Made by a program: the position numbers and the translations under genes. A stretch of DNA of 13,182 nucleotides from Sulfitobacter sp. (GTDB lineage: Bacteria; Pseudomonadota; Alphaproteobacteria; Rhodobacterales; Rhodobacteraceae), in assembly GCA_024636405.1 (NCBI GenBank), contig JAGXHC010000148.1, positions 1 to 13,182 of the forward strand, given 5' to 3'. The notes under the pieces were generated by a model. The model made no database searches. It was given only the letters and a program-made list of their open reading frames with translations, and was not told the origin of the DNA. Below are positions 7,770-13,182 of the stretch, one piece after another. Position 1 is the stretch's first letter. Every line of letters starts with the position of its first letter.

Positions 7770-9014
7770 CTATTCGCTTGGGGTTGGCACGGCTTCGGCC
7801 GCGGCGTTCTGAAGCTCTGCCACCATGGTGGCAAGTGCATCGTTACCCTCAAGCGGCGCAGGCTGATAAAGTTCGGCCAACGCCTCGCGGTGCAGCGGCA
7901 GATTAGAGGTCACACTGCCGCGCGCGCCGGCGGGGCCGAAATACTGACCGTCCATCGCAAAATATATCGCGCCGGATTCGCCGGTACGCAGGGTTGGCGG
8001 TTCTTCGGTGGCCGGGATGTCCCAACTGTCGCCGGCATTCATGATGCCTTCAAAGATAACGGTTCCATCCGCCGCACGCACCCGCACCCAGGACGGATAG
8101 GCGGCAACCATGCGCACACCCGGTGCCGCGCCTTCGACCACCTGCGGCACAGCGTTGACCGCGGTTGGAGTTGTCGGCGCATCGCCGCCTGCGCCAAACT
8201 CGGCGGTCTGGACGGTGGCTTGCGCGGGCGTGGCATATATCCCTATCGAGCGTGGGTCGATGGATGCGATCGGCGCGTCGCGCGCCACCAGCACCGGCAC
8301 GTCCAGCGCCTGTGGCCGATACAGCCGGTCCAGCGCATCAGAGCGCGGTGTCTCAAGGCTGCGCGGGGCTGCGGATTCTGAGCCAAAATCAGGGGTCGGC
8401 GCCAGCGCACCGTCGAGCGGATCAAGATCCGAAAGCACAACCGGCGTCTGGTCAACCGGTGCCACCTGCACACGCTGCACTTCCTGAAGCACGGTCCAGC
8501 CGCCAAAGCCGATTGCGCCGATCAATGCCACCAGCACCAGCGACGATCCCACAGCGCCCGGTTCGATCCGGCTGAGCAGGCCATCGCCAACAGGGACGAA
8601 GGGCATATTGGGCCGGGCAAAAAGATCACTTGCCGGCGCGCGGCTCAGCCGTTCTTCGCGGCTGGGTTTCTTGATCACCGATGCTTCGGCGGACATGCCG
8701 TGGGCAACGGAGAAACCGGATTCCGTACAAAAGGCGGCAAACGCCTTGTCGGGGTCCATATTGAGATAGCGCGCATAGGACCGCACGTAGCCGGCAATAA
8801 AACCGGGGGTATCAAACGCATCAGGATCACAATTTTCGATGGCCGCAATATAGGAGGCTTTGATCCGCAATTCGCGCTGAACGTCCAGCAGCGATTTACC
8901 AAGCGTGGCGCGTTCGCCGCGCATCACATCCCCCAGCCGCAATTCGAAAGCATCGAACCCCTTGGGCTCAACTTGTGCTTCCTCAACGCCTTTGGAGGAC
9001 CAACGCCCGATCAT
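7770..9014 (-). CDS. rodZ: RodZ-like cell-shape protein with helix-turn-helix and C-terminal DUF4115
   Basis: Bitopic membrane protein that in studied bacteria links cytoplasmic MreB filaments to the wall elongation machinery. The 414-residue product has an N-terminal helix-turn-helix domain (about 20-85: ELRLGDVMRGERATLGKSLL through IAGYVRSYARYLNMDP), a linker, one membrane helix (about 157-176, SSLVLVALIGAIGFGGWTVL), a long Pro/Ala-rich periplasmic linker, and a C-terminal beta domain (about 300-385, with WVRVRAADGTVIFEG and the GESGAIYFAMDGQ region) matching DUF4115. The start MIGRWSSKG at 9014 is preferred over the ATG at 9104, because the extra 30 residues are not family-like and GGGG lies eight bases before 9014. 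rodZ next to ispG is also found in E. coli, which supports the call. It lies 120 bases downstream of hemA. The symbol is by domain architecture and context. Confidence 0.88.
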   Translation of the reverse strand: MIGRWSSKGVEEAQVEPKGFDAFELRLGDVMRGERATLGKSLLDVQRELRIKASYIAAIENCDPDAFDTPGFIAGYVRSYARYLNMDPDKAFAAFCTESGFSVAHGMSAEASVIKKPSREERLSRAPASDLFARPNMPFVPVGDGLLSRIEPGAVGSSLVLVALIGAIGFGGWTVLQEVQRVQVAPVDQTPVVLSDLDPLDGALAPTPDFGSESAAPRSLETPRSDALDRLYRPQALDVPVLVARDAPIASIDPRSIGIYATPAQATVQTAEFGAGGDAPTTPTAVNAVPQVVEGAAPGVRMVAAYPSWVRVRAADGTVIFEGIMNAGDSWDIPATEEPPTLRTGESGAIYFAMDGQYFGPAGARGSVTSNLPLHREALAELYQPAPLEGNDALATMVAELQNAAAEAVPTPSE

Positions 9015-9134
9015 GCCTATGCCCCGTCTGTTGTTTGCCTGTTGCCTTAACCCAAACCATAAAGCTGATTCGGATTTGGCCTTTTCTTTCGCTAACGGTA
9101 CCATAAGGCAACGGAAAACACGAGTTGGCCAGCG

Positions 9135-10358
9135 TTACCCTGCAGCTTCGGCACGATTCAGCGCACAGTGGGACCACAACCCATCCATCGCCTGCACCAG
9201 CGCATCCATTTCATCGGGGCCATGCACGGGGGACGGAGTAAAGCGCAACCGCTCGGTGCCGCGCGGGACAGTGGGAAAGTTGATCGGCTGCACATAGATA
9301 CCGTGATCATTCAGCAGCATGTCCGACAGGATCTTGGTGTGTACCGGATTGCCCACCATCACCGGCACGATATGGCTGCCGTGGTCGATGATCGGCAGAC
9401 CCATGCCCTTTAGGCGCAATTTAAGGGCCTTTGCCTGCTGCTGGTGCTTCTCGCGCAGCATTGGCGCGCGTTTGAGATAGGCCACCGAAGCGGCAGCGCC
9501 GGCCGCAACTGCGGGGGGCAAAGACGTGGTGAAAATAAAGCCGGGCGCATAGGACCGGATCGCATCGCACATCTTGGCGGAAGCCGCGATATAACCACCC
9601 ATGACGCCGAACGCCTTGGCCAACGTGCCATTGATGATGTCGAGCCGGTGCATCAACCGGTCGCGTTCCGCGACGCCACCGCCGCGCGGCCCGTACATGC
9701 CAACCGCATGCACTTCGTCGATATAGGTCAAGGCGTCAAATTCATCCGCCAGATCACAAATCGCCTCAATCGGGCCGAAATCGCCATCCATCGAATATAT
9801 CGATTCGAACGCAATCAGCTTGGGCGCAGCAGGATCATCCGCAGCAAGCAGTTCGCGCAGGTGGGCGATGTCATTGTGCCGGAATATCCGTTTGGCCCCG
9901 CCATTGCGGCGCACACCTTCGATCATGGACGCGTGGTTCAACGCATCTGAATAGATAATCAGCCCCGGAAACAGCTTTGGCAGCGTGCTGAGCGTCGCGT
10001 CATTGGCAATATAGGCAGAGGTGAACAGCAAGGCTGCTTCCTTGCCATGCAGATCGGAAAGCTCTGCCTCCAGCCGCTTGTGATAAACGGTGGTGCCGGA
10101 AATATTGCGCGTGCCGCCCGATCCTGCGCCGGTGGCCTCAAGCGCTTCATGCATGGCGTCGATGACAACCGGGTTCTGGCCCATCCCAAGATAGTCATTG
10201 CCGCACCACACGGTGATGTCTCTCTTGGTCCCGTCAGGGCGGGTCCAGACCGCATGGGGAAACTGTCCGTTTTGCCGCTCAATATCAATGAAGGTGCGAT
10301 AGCGGCCCTCTTCGTGCAGGCGTGAAATCGCCACGTCGAGCTTACCGGAATAATCCAT
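9135..10358 (-). CDS. hemA: 5-aminolevulinate synthase
   Basis: PLP enzyme that condenses glycine with succinyl-CoA to 5-aminolevulinate, the first step of tetrapyrrole synthesis by the C4 (Shemin) route typical of Alphaproteobacteria. It has 407 residues, the same as Rhodobacter HemA, and is colinear with it. Diagnostic stretches are [10 protein letters not shown] (51-60), [12 protein letters not shown] (79-90), [16 protein letters not shown] (183-198), [17 protein letters not shown] (212-228) and the PLP lysine Lys248 in [10 protein letters not shown]; the C-terminal part has [14 protein letters not shown]. The ATG at 10358 is preceded by GGAG at seven bases, which excludes the in-frame ATG at 10403. 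Regulation: an FnrL-type box with a matching -10 element lies upstream, predicting induction when oxygen is low. It is the first gene of a likely hemA-rodZ-ispG cluster, although the 120-base gap could hold a separate rodZ promoter. Confidence 0.98.
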   Translation of the reverse strand: MDYSGKLDVAISRLHEEGRYRTFIDIERQNGQFPHAVWTRPDGTKRDITVWCGNDYLGMGQNPVVIDAMHEALEATGAGSGGTRNISGTTVYHKRLEAELSDLHGKEAALLFTSAYIANDATLSTLPKLFPGLIIYSDALNHASMIEGVRRNGGAKRIFRHNDIAHLRELLAADDPAAPKLIAFESIYSMDGDFGPIEAICDLADEFDALTYIDEVHAVGMYGPRGGGVAERDRLMHRLDIINGTLAKAFGVMGGYIAASAKMCDAIRSYAPGFIFTTSLPPAVAAGAAASVAYLKRAPMLREKHQQQAKALKLRLKGMGLPIIDHGSHIVPVMVGNPVHTKILSDMLLNDHGIYVQPINFPTVPRGTERLRFTPSPVHGPDEMDALVQAMDGLWSHCALNRAEAAG

Positions 10359-10455
10359 AGCGCCTCTCCATTCAGCAACATGACGGCGGCAAGGCACCCG
10401 CAATCATCAATTATTGTTCAGAATGAATACCGAAATGCCACCCTGGTCACAATGC

Positions 10456-10461
10456 CTTATA
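10456..10461 (-). promoter_or_regulatory. Predicted -10 element of the hemA promoter
   Basis: On the minus strand TATAAG (five of six matches to TATAAT) lies downstream of the FnrL box. No good -35 hexamer lies 16-18 bases upstream, as expected for an activator-dependent class II promoter. The predicted start near 10449 gives a leader of about 90 nt before the hemA ATG. Confidence 0.6.
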
Positions 10462-10482
10462 CCCGCGCGTCTTGTCGCATCC

Positions 10483-10496
10483 TTGATCTGGGTCAA
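10483..10496 (-). promoter_or_regulatory. FnrL/FNR-type binding site upstream of hemA
   Basis: TTGAT-CTGG-GTCAA matches the FNR-family consensus TTGAT-N4-ATCAA at nine of ten half-site positions. Its centre (10489.5) is about 40.5 bases from a transcript start predicted from the -10 element at 10461-10456. That is the spacing of a class II FNR-activated promoter. FnrL control of hemA is established in Rhodobacter. Because the site is nearly symmetrical, it might also affect the plus-strand gene at 10659. Confidence 0.8.
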
Positions 10497-10528
10497 GTTT
10501 GCGCGACAGGTACGGATTACCCCCCTTT

Positions 10529-10649
10529 CCCTGAAACGCGTTCTTGGCCTAACATTTTACCAGGATCGGCGAGGCACAGAACAGTTTTGTGTCCCCCCTC
10601 ATTTCAGGGCAGCCATCTGTGAAGAATTTTTTTAAGCGACTTTCAGGGA
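10529..10649 (+). promoter_or_regulatory. Possible mutually exclusive leader stems over the ribosome site of the gene at 10659
   Basis: CCCTGAAA at 10529-10536 is complementary to two copies of TTTCAGGG, at 10602-10609 and 10641-10648. Pairing with the second copy extends by a T-A pair (10528/10649) and, past a two-base bulge, by three more pairs (CGC 10537-10539 with GCG 10636-10638). It would cover the AGGGA ribosome site of the next gene. Pairing with the first copy would free it. This is suggestive only; the transcript start is unknown. Confidence 0.3.
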
Positions 10650-10658
10650 TTTATTTAC

Positions 10659-10994
10659 ATGACCTATACGCTCAGTTTCTATTCCGTCATTTTCCTTATG
10701 ACCCTCACGGCCGCAGGTTACGCGCTGGCCACGATCGGCATGAAGATTACCTCAATCAGCCATTCCGCCGCCGGCATGGCCATTATCGCGCTCAGTCTGG
10801 GCGGTGCTGCATTTGCTGAAATCGCGCTTTTGCGCCATGCCAGCCTGCCGATGGTCTATCTTGGCATTGTGTGCGCCGAAACGCTGCTGGTGCTGGGCTA
10901 TGCAGCTTTTGCCGATCAGGGGATCACGTTGCCACAGATCGGCGGGGGGCTGCTGGTGCTGGCAGGATTCGCGTTGGTCTGCGGTGAAGGCTGA
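10659..10994 (+). CDS. Four-helix small membrane protein, SMR-like fold
   Basis: A 111-residue, very hydrophobic protein with four predicted membrane helices (about 7-27, 34-55, 62-84 and 89-108), the size and layout of small multidrug resistance/EmrE- or ArnE-like proteins of the drug/metabolite transporter superfamily. GYALATIGMK in helix 1 resembles the AEVIGTTLMK region of EmrE. The second half (VYLGIVCAE through ITLPQIGGGLLVLAGFALV) lines up with EmrE helices 3-4, including the xLPxIxGxxLxxAG pattern. The essential TM1 glutamate of EmrE falls at Tyr21 here, so proton-coupled drug export by the EmrE mechanism is doubtful; Glu54 and Glu74 lie elsewhere in membrane segments. It is preceded by CAGGGA nine bases before the ATG and is divergent from hemA. 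Substrate unknown. Confidence 0.8.
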   Translation: MTYTLSFYSVIFLMTLTAAGYALATIGMKITSISHSAAGMAIIALSLGGAAFAEIALLRHASLPMVYLGIVCAETLLVLGYAAFADQGITLPQIGGGLLVLAGFALVCGEG

Positions 10995-11029
10995 GCACGC
11001 CACTGGACACTGCTTCGCCGCCTGATACC

Positions 11030-11053
11030 TTCGGGGAAAAATGCTTCCCCGAA
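11030..11053 (+). promoter_or_regulatory. Perfect 9-bp hairpin beside the ribosome site of the M20 peptidase
   Basis: TTCGGGGAA (11030-11038) and TTCCCCGAA (11045-11053) form a perfect inverted repeat with a six-base loop; with one bulged A, two further pairs (CC/GG) can form. No T-run follows on either strand, so it is not a standard intrinsic terminator. The 3' arm ends at the AAGGA ribosome site of the gene starting at 11064, so the structure could limit ribosome access or stabilise the message end. Confidence 0.6.
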
Positions 11054-11063
11054 AGGAAATACC

Positions 11064-12434
11064 ATGTCACTTGAGGATGTTCTTGCACGGATTGACACCG
11101 ATCTGCCCGATGCCACCGACAGGTTGCTTGATCTGTTGCGTATTCCGTCGATCTCCACCGATCCTGCGTTCAAGGACGACTGTGACCGCGCCGCTGATTG
11201 GCTGGTGGCGGACCTGAGCGCACTTGGGGTGGATGCCAGCAAACGCCCGACACCGGGCCACCCAATGGTTGTGGGGCATGTCGGTGATACCGGTCCGCAT
11301 CTGCTGTTTTATGGCCACTACGATGTGCAGCCCGTCGATCCGGTTGATCTGTGGGACCGCGACCCCTTTGATCCGCAGGTCGAGGACACCGCCAAAGGCC
11401 GTGTGATCCGGGGGCGCGGGTCGTCTGACGACAAGGGCCAGTTGATGACCTTCATCGAAGCACTGCGCGCCTGGCACGCGGTAGAAGGCAATTGGCCCTG
11501 CCGCATAACCTTTTTCCTGGAGGGCGAAGAGGAATCAGGTTCGCCGTCGCTGGTGCCGTTCATGAAAGAGAACGCACAAGAGCTGAAGACGGATATCGCG
11601 CTGATCTGCGACACCGGCCTGTTCGAATCCAAAACCCCCGCCATCGTGACCATGCTGCGCGGTTTGCTGGGAGAAGAACTCACGATCACGGCGCCATCGC
11701 TTGATCTGCATTCCGGCATGTATGGCGGGATCGCGATGAACCCGATCCGGGTGCTCAGCCGCATCATCGCGGCACTGCACGACGAAACCGGCCGCATCAC
11801 TGTGCCCGGCTTTTATGACGGTGTGCCGGAATTGTCCGACGCGCTGGAATCGCAATGGCAGGGGCTGGCATTCGATCATGCGCGGTTTCTTGGTGATGTC
11901 GGCCTGTCGGAGCCCGCGGGCGAGCAGGACCGCACGCCGCTGGAAATGATCTGGTCGCGGCCAACCTGTGAGGTCAACGGCATCTGGGGCGGCTATACCG
12001 GCGCGGGGTTCAAGACCGTGCTTCCGTCCAAGGCCCATGCCAAGATCAGCTTTCGCCTTGTCGGCACGCAGGACCCGTTTGCGATCCGCGAGAGTTTTCG
12101 CAAGATGGTGCAGGACATGCTGCCGCCCGACTGCGAGGTATCTTTCAAGCCCCACGGTGCCAGTCCCGCCTCGGGCGTGGAGACCGGCGGCCCGATGTTC
12201 GAGGCGGCGCGCAAAGCGCTGAGTGCTGAATGGGGCGTGCCGGCTGCCTATGTCGGCTGTGGCGGCTCGATCCCCATTGCGGGGTATTTCCAGAACATTC
12301 TGGGCACCGACCCGATGCTGGTGGGCTTTGGCAAGGACGACGATGCAATCCATTCACCAAACGAGAAATACGACGTGGAAAGCTTTCACAAGGGCATCCG
12401 CAGCTGGGCGCGCATTCTGGACGCGCTGACATGA
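11064..12434 (+). CDS. M20-family metallopeptidase, dipeptidase type
   Basis: Di-zinc peptidase of 456 residues, cytoplasmic (no signal peptide), of the M20 group that includes carnosinase/CNDP-like dipeptidases. Metal and catalytic residues in family order are His85 in GHYDVQP, Asp122 in GRGSSDDKG, general base Glu156 and metal-binding Glu157 in LEGEEESGS, Asp183 in ICDTG and His430 in AIHSPNE. The dimerisation/lid domain is present, with His216 in LDLHSG. All are intact and the length is usual, so the enzyme should be active; the substrate (a dipeptide or N-acylated amino acid) cannot be read off. The ATG is preceded by AAAGGA about seven bases upstream, at the edge of a perfect hairpin. 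It overlaps the next gene by ATGA, indicating translational coupling. The SMR-like gene ends 69 bases upstream. Confidence 0.95.
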   Translation: MSLEDVLARIDTDLPDATDRLLDLLRIPSISTDPAFKDDCDRAADWLVADLSALGVDASKRPTPGHPMVVGHVGDTGPHLLFYGHYDVQPVDPVDLWDRDPFDPQVEDTAKGRVIRGRGSSDDKGQLMTFIEALRAWHAVEGNWPCRITFFLEGEEESGSPSLVPFMKENAQELKTDIALICDTGLFESKTPAIVTMLRGLLGEELTITAPSLDLHSGMYGGIAMNPIRVLSRIIAALHDETGRITVPGFYDGVPELSDALESQWQGLAFDHARFLGDVGLSEPAGEQDRTPLEMIWSRPTCEVNGIWGGYTGAGFKTVLPSKAHAKISFRLVGTQDPFAIRESFRKMVQDMLPPDCEVSFKPHGASPASGVETGGPMFEAARKALSAEWGVPAAYVGCGGSIPIAGYFQNILGTDPMLVGFGKDDDAIHSPNEKYDVESFHKGIRSWARILDALT

Positions 12435-13182
12435 TACCCGGTTTTGCCGCCGCCAATGCACAGGTGAATGGCCAGACCATCGCCTTTTCACGCGGCGGCA
12501 ATGGCCCACCGGTGCTGTTGCTGCATGGGTTTCCGCAAACCCATGCGATGTGGCATGCCGTGGCGCCGGCATTGGCGCAGCACTTTACCGTCATCGCCGC
12601 CGATCTGCGCGGCTATGGCGCCAGCACGAAACCGCAGGGCACTGAAAACTACAGCTTTCGGCACATGGCCGCGGATCAGGCCGCGTTAATGTCGGATCTT
12701 GGGTACGAGCGGTTTCATCTTGTCGGCCATGACCGTGGCGGGCGCACCGCGCACCGGTTGGCGCTGGATCATGCCGAACGGGTCCAAAGCCTGACCGTGA
12801 TGGACATCGTGCCGACACATCTGCTGCTTGATCCGCTTTCACGTCAGGTTGCAAAGGCTTATTACCATTGGTTTTTCCTGGCCCAGCCTGCACCCTTTCC
12901 GGAAACTCTGATTGGCCATGATCCCGACGCCTACTTTGAAGCAGCGCTGACCGGTTGGGGTGCGGCGGCGTTGTCTGATTTTGACCCGGACGCACGCGCG
13001 GCCTACCGAAACGCATGGCGCGATGCAGATACCATTCGCGGCATGTGCGAGGATTACCGCGCGACGCTGGCTTATGATTTTGATCTGGACGCTGCAGACC
13101 TGCACCGCCGCGTCACCTGCCCCGCGCTGGTGATGTACGGGGCAGACGGGGCGATGGCGCGGGCCTTTGACGTGCCGGGCAC
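12431..13182 (+). CDS. Alpha/beta hydrolase of the fluoroacetate/haloacetate dehalogenase type (C-terminus beyond window)
   Basis: About 250 residues of an alpha/beta hydrolase-fold enzyme. Motifs are HGFPQTHAMW (oxyanion side), DLRGYG, and the nucleophile elbow GHDRGGR. Compared with the characterised Rhodopseudomonas fluoroacetate dehalogenase, the equivalents are nucleophile Asp101, carboxylate-binding Arg102 and Arg105, acid Asp125 in MDIVPT, and halide-pocket residues His146 and Trp147 in YYHWFFLAQPAP and Tyr209 in CEDYRA. Trp176 also matches a pocket tryptophan. The catalytic His lies outside the window. Known relatives hydrolyse C-F or C-Cl bonds of small haloacids, but epoxide hydrolases and other hydrolases share the fold, so the substrate is not proven. 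The ATG overlaps the stop of the M20 gene as ATGA, so translation is probably coupled. Confidence 0.92.
   Translation, partial: MIPGFAAANAQVNGQTIAFSRGGNGPPVLLLHGFPQTHAMWHAVAPALAQHFTVIAADLRGYGASTKPQGTENYSFRHMAADQAALMSDLGYERFHLVGHDRGGRTAHRLALDHAERVQSLTVMDIVPTHLLLDPLSRQVAKAYYHWFFLAQPAPFPETLIGHDPDAYFEAALTGWGAAALSDFDPDARAAYRNAWRDADTIRGMCEDYRATLAYDFDLDAADLHRRVTCPALVMYGADGAMARAFDVPG

Larger units (their letters stand above)
10359..10658. other. Divergent control region between hemA and the SMR-like gene
   Basis: These 300 bases separate the divergent hemA and 10659 genes. They hold the FnrL box, the hemA -10 element and the hemA ribosome site (GGAG, 10369-10366) on one side. On the other side is an inverted-repeat set that could fold over the ribosome site of the plus-strand gene. 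Short open frames here (for example 10380-10622) have no credible start context or product. No clear sigma-70 promoter for the plus-strand gene is seen. Confidence 0.6.

Noticed and set aside
10380..10635. Short open frames in the hemA upstream region
   Set aside because: They overlap the FnrL box and promoter, lack credible ribosome sites and show no protein-like conservation that I recognise.
11030..11053. Intrinsic terminator for the SMR-like gene
   Set aside because: The stem is strong, but neither strand has a T-run after it, so I describe it as a hairpin of unknown role.
11535..12353. 272-residue minus-strand open frame opposite the M20 peptidase
   Set aside because: Shadow frame of a gene with all catalytic residues intact; nothing family-like in the antisense product.
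1..13182. CRISPR array, tRNA/rRNA gene, insertion sequence or prophage
   Set aside because: No regularly spaced repeats, no cloverleaf or rRNA-like segments, no transposase or phage genes and no long terminal inverted repeats were seen on reading both strands.

Overview
The window looks like ordinary core chromosome of an alphaproteobacterium in the Rhodobacterales, most likely the Roseobacter/Rhodobacteraceae group. The evidence is a 407-residue 5-aminolevulinate synthase closely resembling the Rhodobacter HemA, an FnrL-type box upstream of it, alphaproteobacterial forms of RodZ, IspG and PBP1A, and high GC with long antisense shadow frames. I see no tRNA, rRNA, insertion sequence, phage gene or CRISPR array. 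Eleven protein genes are supported; the first and the last run off the window.

Layout. Positions 1-5226, minus strand: a class A penicillin-binding protein (mrcA, C-terminus outside the window), a 368-bp intergenic region with a good sigma-70-like promoter for mrcA, a periplasmic N-acetylmuramoyl-L-alanine amidase, and a class I/II aminotransferase with a GTG start. Positions 5310-6559, plus strand, divergent from the aminotransferase: a DsbA-family periplasmic thiol oxidoreductase followed five bases later by a shortened, diverged paralogue. Its stop codon directly abuts the stop codon of the convergent ispG. Positions 6560-10358, minus strand: hemA, rodZ and ispG in transcription order, for tetrapyrrole synthesis, cell-shape scaffold and isoprenoid synthesis; the rodZ-ispG adjacency is also found in gammaproteobacteria such as E. 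coli. Positions 10359-10658: a 300-bp divergent control region with an FnrL-type box placed for class II activation of hemA. Positions 10659-13182, plus strand: a four-helix SMR-like membrane protein, an M20 dipeptidase-like metallopeptidase whose ribosome site sits beside a perfect 9-bp hairpin, and a translationally coupled alpha/beta hydrolase of the fluoroacetate (haloacetate) dehalogenase type, cut by the window end.

How they work together: mrcA and the amidase build and cut peptidoglycan and rodZ helps position elongation, so envelope growth is a theme. HemA makes the first tetrapyrrole precursor and is predicted to be induced at low oxygen. The peptidase and dehalogenase form a small two-gene unit with a shared ATGA junction.

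No clearly new multi-gene system is present. The most unusual items are the shortened DsbA paralogue lacking the helical domain, the SMR-like protein without the canonical TM1 glutamate, two RNA structures that could hide ribosome binding sites, and the dipeptidase-dehalogenase coupling.
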